A DNA stretch of 64,000 nt from Hydractinia symbiolongicarpus (lineage: Eukaryota; Cnidaria; Hydrozoa; Anthoathecata; Hydractiniidae): positions 5,456,001-5,520,000 of the forward strand of contig NC_079881.1 in NCBI RefSeq assembly GCF_029227915.1, read 5' to 3'. Positions 24,801 to 35,400 of the stretch are shown in pieces; the first letter of the stretch is position 1, and the number at the start of each line of letters is the position of its first letter. A program made the translations under genes and the position numbers. The notes under the pieces were generated by a model, which was not told the DNA's origin, searched no databases, and saw nothing but the letters and a program-made list of their open reading frames with translations.

Positions 24801-27463
24801 AGAGAGCGGTGTGATGAAGTCTGACGTATCCAAATGGAAAACACGGTTAACTCTGCCGACATTGACGGAAGAAAAAAATGATCGTTTCCATGCCAATGAC
24901 GTCCTAATAACTGAAATGAATCCAGCAAAACTTGACAATGCAAGGTCGTCAGAAAGTACATACAGCGAAGCAAGTGAGACATCACCACAGAGAAACGTCG
25001 AAGAAGGTACACCTTTAGCGGACATTGATTTAGATTCTGACAAAATGCACCATTTAGTTAACGAAGTGCTATTACAACCAAAGTTAAGAACATTCAACGA
25101 AGAATTTAAAAATGACCAGCTCTTGGAAGAGTTGCTAACACATCGGCGATTACACTATATGCAAAATAAATCCAGTGAAGCGAGATATAAGAGAACATTG
25201 AAAGTGTTACACCTAAAAAGAAGGAAAAAAGGCGTGATGGGAAAAACTAAAAGACGTAGTCATCGTTTGGGTAAACGAGTAAAGGCAGTAAATGCTAGCA
25301 AAAGAGGCAATGTTGTGGAACCCACAAACGAACTCAACTACGTCATAACAACCGTAACGTCTGATTTAAATTCAGGAGAGCCGTTTCTCGTTGCTAACGT
25401 TAAATTACCTAGAGATAAACGATTTCAACGTCATTGCATGGAAAAAATTATGGCCGACGTTAGCAATACTAATTCTGAAGCTGAAAAAAAGTTACCCGTG
25501 TTTATTATGGGAGACTTTCATTTCGATCATTTAACCGGTGCAGACGATACGGGAGATATCTATAAAATTTTAAACAATTTACAAATTGATGGAGATAATT
25601 ATCATGCACCAATCATATACAGCGAAAAAGATCCAATCACAACCGTGTACGGCCGTCGCTTTGACAACATTTTAACAAACATGAATCTAAAAGGTAACCT
25701 TAAAACGATCGGTCCAGATTTGCCTGTTGAACCGGAACCGATTATTCTACCGTTGACATTACAAAGACTTTATAATAATTATATGACGGCCTTGTACTCT
25801 TCGGATGGCGGAGAGTCGGATTCAATCTATGAATGTATTAAAGCATTTCAGCTAGCAGGCAAATCTGAGCTGAATAACGTCGTTTGTAAAGATAGCTGGG
25901 TCCCTTCAAGCTTCATAAGCGATCACTTGCCACTGCAGGTAAAAGTAAAAATAAAAGTTCCAGGAAAGTCTTCTCCGATTGAGATTAACATTGCGAGTTG
26001 GAATATTCAAGGCGATACTTTTAAAGAACGATTGATGGATCCTGCTGTGAAAAAGCAATTCTTTTCATACTTGAAGAACTTCAATATGGCTGTCTTTCAG
26101 GAATTTCCAGGACATGATCGTATTTTGGATGACGATGAACTGGGAACAAGTAATGATTTTTGATTTATCAAACTCATCCTTAGTCCGTACGTTTGAGTCA
26201 ATCCTTTCTCTCACTATTTGTGTCTACAGAATGAAAACAAGGTTGGGATGTACGTTCTTACACATGGTTCAAACTTTCGCCTCTTTGTGTGATCAGTTTA
26301 CACGATCTCTCAATCAATTATAGTGATTATTTTCCAAACCCTCACTTTTCCAATTTTAATACTCTGCATTTGTTTTTATACAAATTGAGATAAACTGCAA
26401 ATAAAAAAATATAATTTTTCGGTTACAATATGCTTTAAAAGAGTAGTAAGCTAGTTTCAATACTCTGATATGTTTAGAAAATTTATCAGTCTGATTTTCC
26501 AAAGAAAGGAAAACAAAACGACTTGTTACTATCTAACTTTTTTTGTTTTTCCAACTGCGAATTTAACTAACAAATTAACGACATCAAAGGTCTTCACCTT
26601 TTCGATCAATCAGATATACAATAAAAAATATATGTGCTGTCAGACATAAAATTGATAAAATTTCAAAAAATTCCAAACTGTTCTGACTTTTATCATTCTT
26701 ATTAAAACACCGTGTGTATTGCAACAAAAGAGTTTTAACGTTAACAAGAACTTTAACGTAAAAGACGTGAAATATTTGAACAAAAAACAGTAAGATCAGA
26801 GCATAAAATTAAATTTTCATATTTTCAGGTGATATTGTTCGATTGAAACAAGGCGATATAACCACGGATTTTGGCATGTATGTGAGTGAATACTCCAAGG
26901 ACGGAGAAGCAGATATGTTTGTACTTCGAAAAAAATTCAAAGACGAGGAAACTGTAACGTTAGACGACAACTCCCACGTCATTACAACAGTCGGTTTATT
27001 TGCACCGAAATTAGTTATCGATACCGTAAAAATACGACCATGTTTGTATACCGTCAAAACAAGCGAGAATGACGTATCCACCGGAGTGGGGTTTGCAAAA
27101 ATCATGAATGCTATACAGAAGGACGTCGCTACAAGAAAATGTGACTTTAAAGTTCTACTCGGAAGCATGAACCTGGAAGAAAATTTTGATCTTGATAAAG
27201 AAATATATAAAAATTACAAGTATATCAACATGAAATGTAAAATGACTGATGGAAAGAACAAGTACACATACAATATCCCCAGATCACGTGATCTTGCTGA
27301 TTACGTCATCATACTTGATCGAGATAAAGACGTAGAATTTGATGAGTGTACCATCGGACTGCCAGGTGATGAGCCGAAAAGAGGGATAGATAAGTTGAGT
27401 GACTTTGAAGAGTTGTCGACACACTACCCCTTCTCCATTGTGGTGAAGAAACCCGAAATCTAG
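21878..27463 (+). CDS. Secreted double EEP-domain (DNase I-like fold) protein
   Basis: Four exons, 21878-22013, 22662-22938, 23895-26149 and 26829-27463, join in phase to 1,100 residues. The start MWLVLVLCFCPVVNG is a signal peptide. EEP domain 1 begins with LTWNVKKLG (N61) and LQETE (E95). It is then interrupted by roughly 470 disordered residues and resumes with MGDFHFDH (D678), RRFDNIL (D728) and SDHLP (D814, H815). A second EEP fold starts at ASWNIQG (N841) and FQEFPG (E874), and continues in the last exon, where GDFN is replaced by GSMN (1001-1004) and SDH by STH (1086-1088). Family members cleave phosphodiester or phosphate ester bonds. Domain 1 keeps most catalytic positions but lacks a clear NxH motif; domain 2 looks inactive. 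The substrate is unknown. AATAAA follows near 27773. The 3' part is repeated at 41767-44838. Confidence 0.8.
23058..23101. repeat. Hairpin repeat of the CCTCGT family (intron of EEP gene)
   Basis: Two 20-base arms (CTCGTCTCCAGGACTTGTTA and its near-complement, 18 of 20 matching) flank a four-base loop. The same CCTCGTYYCC end motif recurs at 23743-23813 and near 21190-21285, which suggests a small foldback element family. Confidence 0.7.
23743..23813. repeat. Second CCTCGT-family foldback element
   Basis: Nineteen-base arms, CTCAACCTCGTCCCCAGGG on the left and its near reverse complement on the right, enclose a 33-bp core. It sits in intron 2 of the EEP gene, about 80 bp before the exon 3 acceptor. 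Confidence 0.7.
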
Positions 27464-28604
27464 TGGGAACACAAACTGTGGTGAATTCATTATCACAAAG
27501 CTTATACCTCCGCAATTGTAATCAAGGAGCTATATGTACAAGAAACACATATTCATGGAGATTTACAAATGTAATAGTTGCAACTTGTATTATATACATA
27601 CATCATTATCACTCAGCTCACAGAATGTATGCCCCATCTACATAAGTCAGAAGTATTATTTCGGTGGCTTGATACCACCCGTCCTGGCAAGTTGTTACGA
27701 GCTAAACCTCGCTTGTTGTAGTGAGTTAATCCCATTCGCTGTAGCGAGTTTCACTTGTTGTAACGAGTTACAAAATAAAAGCGGAAACAATTTGGCGCGG
27801 CTTTAACGACATTCGCTATTTTAAAAAAATACCATTTGGTGTGACAGACAGACAGACGTATAGGGGTAATAATATTACGGAGAAATTTTTTCATTTAATT
27901 ATATAAAACTTTTTTTCAAAATTATTACATATAAACAAAAAAATAATTCATACGTTCCTAGCATGAAGATATAATATTAAAAAACAAAAAAAGTATGCAA
28001 AATCCTACTGTAAATGCTCTACTAAACGCCACAGGCGTCTATTTACTTTTGAGATCTCTAAGGGTGCGTTTATTGGAGCCAGGTGTTAAGTAGATACCGA
28101 GTAAATGTTTATTAAAAACCTAAATATTCAAATTTAAATTTTTGACATACTTATATTTTTAACCCTAATAAACGCCCTTTTTGACTGTAGACAAGAAACG
28201 TTTATTAGAGACAGGGCATTTTATATTTTTTAATTCCTAGAGGGACGTTTAATAGAGCCTTTATGTATGAAAACAATGTGTTAAACATACGATGGTGATT
28301 TTATATCTATATGAGACAACTAATAATAATGCCAGGGTTAAAATTATGCACATAAAATGTCTACCGATACATCGTTGAGATGGAAGACTTTTACATACAG
28401 ATCGTCGGTTGGTAAATCATTCAAGCAATTTGACAAACACTAAACACAACAAAACGTCAACTAGAAATGACGCAAAAAACGCATTCCTTGCTTTAAGAAG
28501 TAATCGTGGTTTCTGTATCGTCAGAGAGTTAATAATTCGTAGAAGAAATAAATAAATACATGCATGCAGAGTACATAAAACAAATGTTGATGCTTACGTT
28601 TATG
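27464..28604. repeat. Repeat-rich spacer, EEP gene to LAMTOR2
   Basis: No coding exon. At 27670-27780 there are repeated GTTGTAACGAGTT-like blocks. At 27838-27870 GTGACAGACAGACAGACGTAT is the reverse complement of a motif at 61390-61420 and looks like a transposon end. At 28020-28260 several copies of an AATAAACGCC / GGCGTTTATT motif in both orientations suggest another short inverted-repeat element. The same spacer recurs at 44839-45951. Confidence 0.55.
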
Positions 28605-31600
28605 TTATGAGAGTGATTGCAGCAGAGGCTCCTTTAAAAATTCCCCTAATTTTTCCATCTAAACAATAGTAGAACATATATATAAATCAATTAATCAGGG
28701 AATCAATCCGCCAATCAATGAACATCAGTTATATTAAGATTTGTCATGACATGTATCATGCCTCACTGAGAATGGTTCACGCTGATCGGCCTCCGATTGA
28801 GTATTATCGGGATAATCAAATTAAAGTAGAGCGTGCATCAATAACATACTGTCTGGCAGCGAGCGGGATTCGATCTATTACAAGGAGCTGTAGACCTACC
28901 CGCTACACGTGCATCAATACGCTATCGATGCACGTAAATAGCTTATCCGGACCCGAAAAAAAACGCTTATTTATGGGCAATAATTTTCGCATTTGAATGT
29001 TTTAGCGAGAAATTTTCGCTAAAGAATCAATTATTTCATAAACGATAAAAAAACTGCAAGATTTTAATCGACTCAAAGAGTTGGTTAAAAAACTACTACA
29101 TAAAATCTAGAATAAGGATATAAAGCAAATTATTTTTATATCATTAAAAAAAATAAAAATTCATGAAAATTAACGATCTTGGGAGAATAAACTTTCGCGA
29201 TTAAGCCTTTTCAATTATTTTCGCAGGACCCAACTTTCGCGATTTAATCGCAAAAAAAAAATTTCCAAAACTTTCTTCCTTTTAAAGTAAATAAAGGTTT
29301 AACATGGTATTACAAAATAATGTAAGAGCAGTTACGAGTGCGCACGAAAACCCATTCTTCAATAAATTTAAGTTTACTTCTTTAAAATAAAATGTATAAA
29401 AGTACGCTGTTTTTTATGGATTGTGTTTTCTTATTATAAGTTGAATATTTTTAACTTTGGCCAAAACCATCCTGAAGTATTCGTAGAACAGTTAAGATTA
29501 AAAAAACTGGAAAGCAAAATGGCATCAAAATTACGCCTAATTCAACTGACAGACAGACACCCCATTTTGTCTAGTGCAAAGGGTCACAAATTGTGTAATG
29601 TACTAAAGTTCTGGTGGAAAAAAACTCCCATGTGCCAGGCTAAGCTTTTAGTGCGGTGGGCAAAAATGAATACGCGAACAGACTCGCACGCATAAAGTAG
29701 TTTAAACTTACTTTTAATTTTAAAATACCAAAGCCAACATCCGTGTTTGCATACATGCACAAAAGAATACCAGATATCTTTGTTACAGTGACTTTTCCTT
29801 CCTAAAAATACATAGAAAAAAAAGGTCTATAAGCGTTTATATTTATAAAGTCAATCAATCTTGTGATTTAATAAATACTTTATACTTAAATTTCCTTAAT
29901 TTTCACTTAATTTTCCTTAATTTTAGCGCACCCCACAAAAATTCCCGTTTTCGAGCTGGATTATTTTTTTCGATCTATGATTCCACTATAAATGATGTTA
30001 TTAAAAATTTAAGGGGCAGCACACAAAATAATAATAACATACATCAAGAAACAAAATTTCAGCGGAAAAGGTAGAAAAAAAATCTGCAGGAATTTCCTAG
30101 TATTTTAAATGTCTAAATGTTTGGAATATGATTAAATATAATTTCTCTCAAAACTAATTTAATTACAACCACCTCTGTAACAGCAACAAAATATTTGTTA
30201 AGTTGTAGAGCAGGGATTTGCCATTAAAAAATTTCACAGATTTAAAAAAAATCATATTTAAGTAACGAAATAATCATTTAAACTTTTAAGAACCTATTTC
30301 CAACTTACATTCCCACCTAAACTTTAAGTTCAGTTTCTAAAATTTTTTTTTCACATTTTCACCAAAATTCTGAAAATCTCGCAATATTTTTGCAACCAAA
30401 CCGTTCCCCTGGTTTACAAATCAACAAAACTTTATGACTTTACATACGTCGCAATCCATGAACATATACTCAAGTCCTTCATTGTTAAATGCCATCTTTC
30501 CACCTTTTTCATATGCAGACCAAATATTTGATGCTACGGCAGCAGTTACTTTAGCATCTTTGTATACATCAGTTCCAGCATACGCCAACAAGGACCCTTC
30601 ATGATTAAGCAGCCTAAATTGAATTAGTTAAGAAACTTAGAAAGATAGTAATATAAAGGCTCTCTTTTCCTAACTTTTAATTCTCCTAATGCTGCTGAAT
30701 TTTTATATAATTTTATATATAAAATCTTGAAATCTATTAATAAATTTCTTGCTCTCTTCACAATGAGTCATTTTTTGGTATCGGTGCGCAGAGATAGTGC
30801 GCTAATGTAAAAAAACAAACTATGGTGGTCCTAAACGGACAGTTGACATGAATGGGCCACCAACTACGTCGAAACAGCTCAATCCATCGAGCATTTCAAC
30901 CAATGAGAGGAAAGGAGACTCATAAAATGAATAGGTTTTGGGGTCAAAAATCGTCGGAACACGTCACACAACATCGAAGGGGCTTATATAATAACATAAT
31001 TTAACCTGAAGAAAATATAAGCATGTCAAAATATGTCAGTTAAAAGTTTGTTTTCAAAACTATCTGGATTTGTTCTTTTACATTCATTCTGTAATAGATC
31101 ATTTTTAAATTACAGTTCAAGCGAACTAGAGGTATAAAATGATGTTGGACCTATATTATGGAGCTTAAAAAGTTGGTTAACAAGTCTTTTTAATTTTTTT
31201 TAAAAGCTCTTTTCGTTCTCAAGATATGCACATTTAAAGAATTTCAATTATACTGCATAAATTTTGATGTGATATATAAGTAATAGCAAATTTTGACATT
31301 TTTTTTTCATCTGTAATTTTAAACCTATTAAGGGATGTGTATTCAAACTTTATCAATGCATAGATATATATATATATCATAAAGGTGAATTGATTAATAA
31401 TAAATTTTTTTGTCAAAATAACACTTGTTTGATCGTCCCAGGCATCTTAATTTTTTTCCCCAGCCACGCAATTGTTAAAGCCCAAATGGCTTTTACCGCG
31501 GAAATGTATACATTTTAAAAGGTCTATAATGAATTCAGCATCGAAATTTATGGAAACATGCACATTTTTTAGTTTATACACTAAGTACAATGGCCTTTAT

Positions 31601-31988
31601 TAGTAGCCAAACTTATAAACTGCTATAAAATCTAAAAACTTTGAATTACAATAAATGCCAAGGTGAATCGGTGCCTTCACAGTACCCTCATATAATCAAA
31701 TGGCATTTAAAATTTAATATTATGCCACTCATTTTTCTCATAAGTTTCTTGTTTTCTCTTTTAAAATTTGATGGTGTTAACCCATTCAAAAGTAGCCTGC
31801 TGCTACATATAGCTAGCTAGCTCTAAGCTAGCTACACAATCATTTCCTCTAATATTTTTGGGAAAACTTTTCCCATAAAGTAATAAACTTGTTTATTAAA
31901 TTAAAAAAGAAAATACATACATCGTACTTATTACTCCCCCAGTATTTGCCTGAGACAATACATCGGATAAAACCTTCGGTTTTAGCAT
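28605..31988 (-). CDS. LAMTOR2: LAMTOR2 (Ragulator subunit p14), copy 1
   Basis: Four minus-strand exons, 31921-31988, 30448-30613, 29712-29801 and 28605-28658, give 125 residues, the usual length of the family. The protein starts MLKPKVLSDVLSQANTGG. It continues with NHEGSLLAYAG, VTAAVASNIW and MFMDCDEGKV, then ILLCMYANTDVGFGILKLK, and ends FLKEPLLQSLS. This is a single Roadblock/LC7 domain. LAMTOR2 pairs with LAMTOR3 in the lysosomal Ragulator complex, which anchors Rag GTPases for mTORC1 and scaffolds MAPK signalling. All splice sites are GT-AG and phases agree. It is divergent from ARPC1, with 436 bp between start codons. A SINE lies in intron 3. Confidence 0.93.
28718..28930 (-). repeat. 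tRNA-derived SINE in LAMTOR2 intron 3, copy 1
   Basis: On the minus strand the B-box match AGATCGAATCC (28866-28876) and a weaker A box (28899-28909) precede a body resembling the one between the SINE copies at 10388-10530 (GGCCGATCAGCGTGAACCATTCTC versus GGTCTGATCAGGGTGAAGCATTCTC class of match). A direct repeat GTGCATCAATA flanks the head (28834-28844 and 28910-28920), possibly a target duplication. An open frame across it is not a gene. Confidence 0.65.
28975..29270. repeat. TTTCGCG-rich repeat region in LAMTOR2 intron 3
   Basis: Several AAACTTTCGCGATT and TTTTCGC motifs in both orientations resemble the subterminal repeats of the element at 18934-19598. I cannot find matching termini, so it may be a decayed relative. 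Confidence 0.4.
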
Positions 31989-32424
31989 TTTTCTTCGCTG
32001 CCCGTTTTAAAAAACAAATTATTTTAAGTGCCGTGCAGCAAAGGTTACCATTTTCTTTGAATCACGGGATCAATAAGATTACGGCAACCAGCAAGCAGCT
32101 TGAAGAAAAAAGACCACAAAAATCACAAATCACAAAAATCCAGTAACGTATTCATCGAACACAAATTCTTTACTATTTTACACTAAGTTTTTTCAAAATA
32201 AAACAAAATTTGTTATAGCAATCAAGTCATAAAAACCCTTACTTTCGCACCGCCCCAAAACAGTAATAAAAAAGTTCACTGGATTCAAACTTGTACTTTC
32301 ACTTTCCTGATCCGCACAAATAAAAAACACGCCCGTTAGTTTCATTTGGTCGTATACTTGGAGTGGTTGTTACGTTATAATCTTCTGTTGTTGTGTAGAC
32401 TGACCAGAGTCCACAACTTTAAAA
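31989..32424. promoter_or_regulatory. Bidirectional promoter interval, LAMTOR2/ARPC1 copy 1
   Basis: Only 436 bp separate the two divergent start codons, and this interval is well conserved between the two duplicated units (49139-49566), apart from small indels. No TATA box stands out at a fixed distance. The call as a shared promoter is an inference from the geometry. Confidence 0.55.
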
Positions 32425-35400
32425 ATGTCTGGAAAAGAAGTAATTGAATTAGTAGAAAAGCCCGTAAGCTGTTATTCATTCAACAAAGATAGAACTCGTA
32501 AGTTTCTCGTAAAGTAGTAGCTAGCTAGCCAGCTAAATTTTATTTTCAGTGCGCTAGCTAGCTAATAATAAAATGGTTTATATGTCACCTCAAATTTCAA
32601 AGCAGAATTTCAATTTAAGCCTCAAATTCAGCACTGTTCAAAGCAGTGACAATCAGTTTGTTTTATGTCATTCAGAAACAACAGCAAATTATGGTATGGA
32701 CTAAATAAAGGGGCTGTTGACAAAAACATTTGTCATGCAAAACACACTGTCCATTTTAGGCTTCACTCTAAAGTAGTGATAACATTTAACATTTGAGGTG
32801 ATAACGTTTATAATCTTAGTATTTGTCTTCTCGTGAGCACAGTCATTTTCTAAATCAGCCACTCTCGTGGGGCACACTAATCAACCACAAGAACAGGTTA
32901 TGGTTATGGTGTAGTAAGGCCACCCTCAAAAATATAATTGGTTAGTGTCACCCGACCGACTCACTTTGAAAGCCGAAATTCAAGTCGGGAAGTCGGTAAA
33001 TTTGTAAAAAATAAGCCAAACAATCCATGAACAATCTTAGACAAGCAACAAAATCCACTATTTACCTTTTCATCGTTCCCACGAATTATGGTTGTTACGT
33101 CCGAATGTTATTTCCATAGGGGACTGCGCTGCGCTACTCGGTGCTATATTTTCCTGCCTCGCAATTAAACAGCAATACAACCGAAAACCATGGGAAAGAT
33201 TTTGACTGACAAAAATCAAAGTTGAAACGGTAAGTAAAAATACAGCTGGCGTACATTTAAAAGGAATAACAAAATATGGCTACGAAATATAGTATTTTTG
33301 TAATTTTTCAGGAAAAATTTTTATCCAACCGACCGACCGACTCACTTTTGTAATTGGAAATGATGCTAACCAAACATATTTTCGACGGTGGCCTAATGGC
33401 TACACATATGTAAAATATATTCTAGGCAGGTGAACACATCTATAATGTAGAAAGATAGCCAAAACTTTTGTGAAATATGCCACAACCTTATTGGAGAAGA
33501 GTCACACGATTGAGTGACTACAAGCTCTAAAGCGCCACTCACTCAATCAGGGTATTAAAAAGTTAGCGTCATCAACTTACTCAATCAGGGAAAAGTGCAC
33601 TTTGCCTAGTAAGGCAACCAATAACCAATAGTCGCTTATTAGACCACAGGTGACTTAACTAGCTATTAAGATCTTACCAATGCAATGCTGAAATCATGAT
33701 AAACCGCAAAACATCTTTAACATGGATCAATCTGTGTTCTTTATAAAAATGTCTGTGGGCAGCTTTGTTGTTTTAAATAATGGAACTTAGCATGAAAAAT
33801 GTTATAGTGAATAATGCATCACCTAAAAAAATGACACATAACCTATTTAAAGCTACGTTCATGTTTTTAAAATCATGATTTACATGGACTATCCATTGTA
33901 ACTTAAGTTTTTTCTCAAGACTGTTTGTGGAAACCCTAAAGTTTTTAATAGCCCAATTGGGTTACAAATTACCCAGTTATTTTACAAGATGTTGCCTAAC
34001 TAGGTCAATAGCCCAATAAGTACAATGTAGCCTACAGTACTGTGAAAAGGTTTGTTAACATCCTGGTTCGTGTTTATTTCATGTTCGCACAAACGTCGAT
34101 AGCCCACAATGCGTATTTTTTTAACAATCGTGGACCTCACGATCATGTTTCGTGGACTACACGAACAAAAATTAAACATTACACTGTGGCATCCACGATA
34201 GATAACTTCTATTGTAAAACAACAAAGCCGTATTAGTTCATCAATTAAATCAAAAACCGACGGCAAAAAAATAAATTAACACTTGTTGTTTTAATTCGTT
34301 GTAATAAAGCTAGCTAAATAATCGATTTTAATCGTTCGTGAATCAAAATGCGATCTTAAAAAACATTTCTATCGCCGCTTTTCGTTTATAAACTTTTAAA
34401 ACGCGATCTTAAAAAACATTTCTATCGTTGTTTTTCGTTTATAAACTTTTAAAATGCGATCTTAAAAAATATTTCTATCGCTGCAGAGAAATTTAACTTT
34501 TCTAGACAAATGACATTTTTTGAAAAGAAAAAAATTTAATTATACTGGCTATAAAAATCGTGGAGCTTGCGAAAATAATGGTGGGACACACGATCCTTCG
34601 TGGAGATAATAATATTAGCGTGGTGGCCACCATAGAATGTTTGAATGTTTGTTATACATAAAGACCACCATTTTATTGTGGTTCGTGTACACCACGCCCA
34701 TTACTTGAACACGATGTTAACAAACCTTTTCACACTATTGTAGTTAGATGTTTGCCCTCACTGTATGCTAATCTGTTATGACGTGATGAAAATCTTTTTA
34801 AGAAATATGAGAAAGGGGGCTTGGCCCTAAATAGACAACTTTTGTTCTACCCCATAAAATGTTTTTTTCATGGCCTTTAAGCCGTTTATTTCAGGACTTA
34901 TCTCTCCTAATTAAGCTACAATCAACCTACCTGTATGACCTAAATGTATTATTTATTATATTATCATTATTCGTGTTATCAGAAGATATATAGCATTTAT
35001 GTTCTTTCAAAATAAGAATATATATATATGTAGTAGTAGTAGTAGTATTTATTTCGTGTGAGATCTAACTAATATTTTATATTTAATAAATACCTACGGG
35101 GAGACTATCAGATAGTATAAATACTAATGTAGGTGATGACCACCTATATAAGATCAAACGATTGCAATAAGCGGTATGACACTCCAAAAAAAATTTTTAG
35201 TAAAATCTTTTTTATGCAGTGGAGAGATTAGTGTTATAGCAATCCAGAAGACAAGTTTTGCAGATTTTTTTTGTTTGTTTTAGAGTGAGAGAGGCTAGGT
35301 CGTATTGGTGAAAGTGTTGTTGGATATTGTTCCAATTATTAATAGATTGGTAACGTATAGATTTAAGACCAAATGAGGTAGTCCTACCAGAAGGTCTAGC

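Noticed and set aside
24722-25097. Minus-strand frames of about 100 codons in the EEP exon
   Set aside because: Shadows of the long plus-strand exon, repeated exactly in the duplicate.
28718-28996. 92-codon open frame
   Set aside because: It lies across the tRNA-derived SINE and runs antisense to it; the copy at 46065 has several amino acid changes.
29423-29695. 90-codon open frame in LAMTOR2 intron 3
   Set aside because: The unit 2 copy has a stop within it, and it partly mirrors intron sequence of the minus-strand gene.
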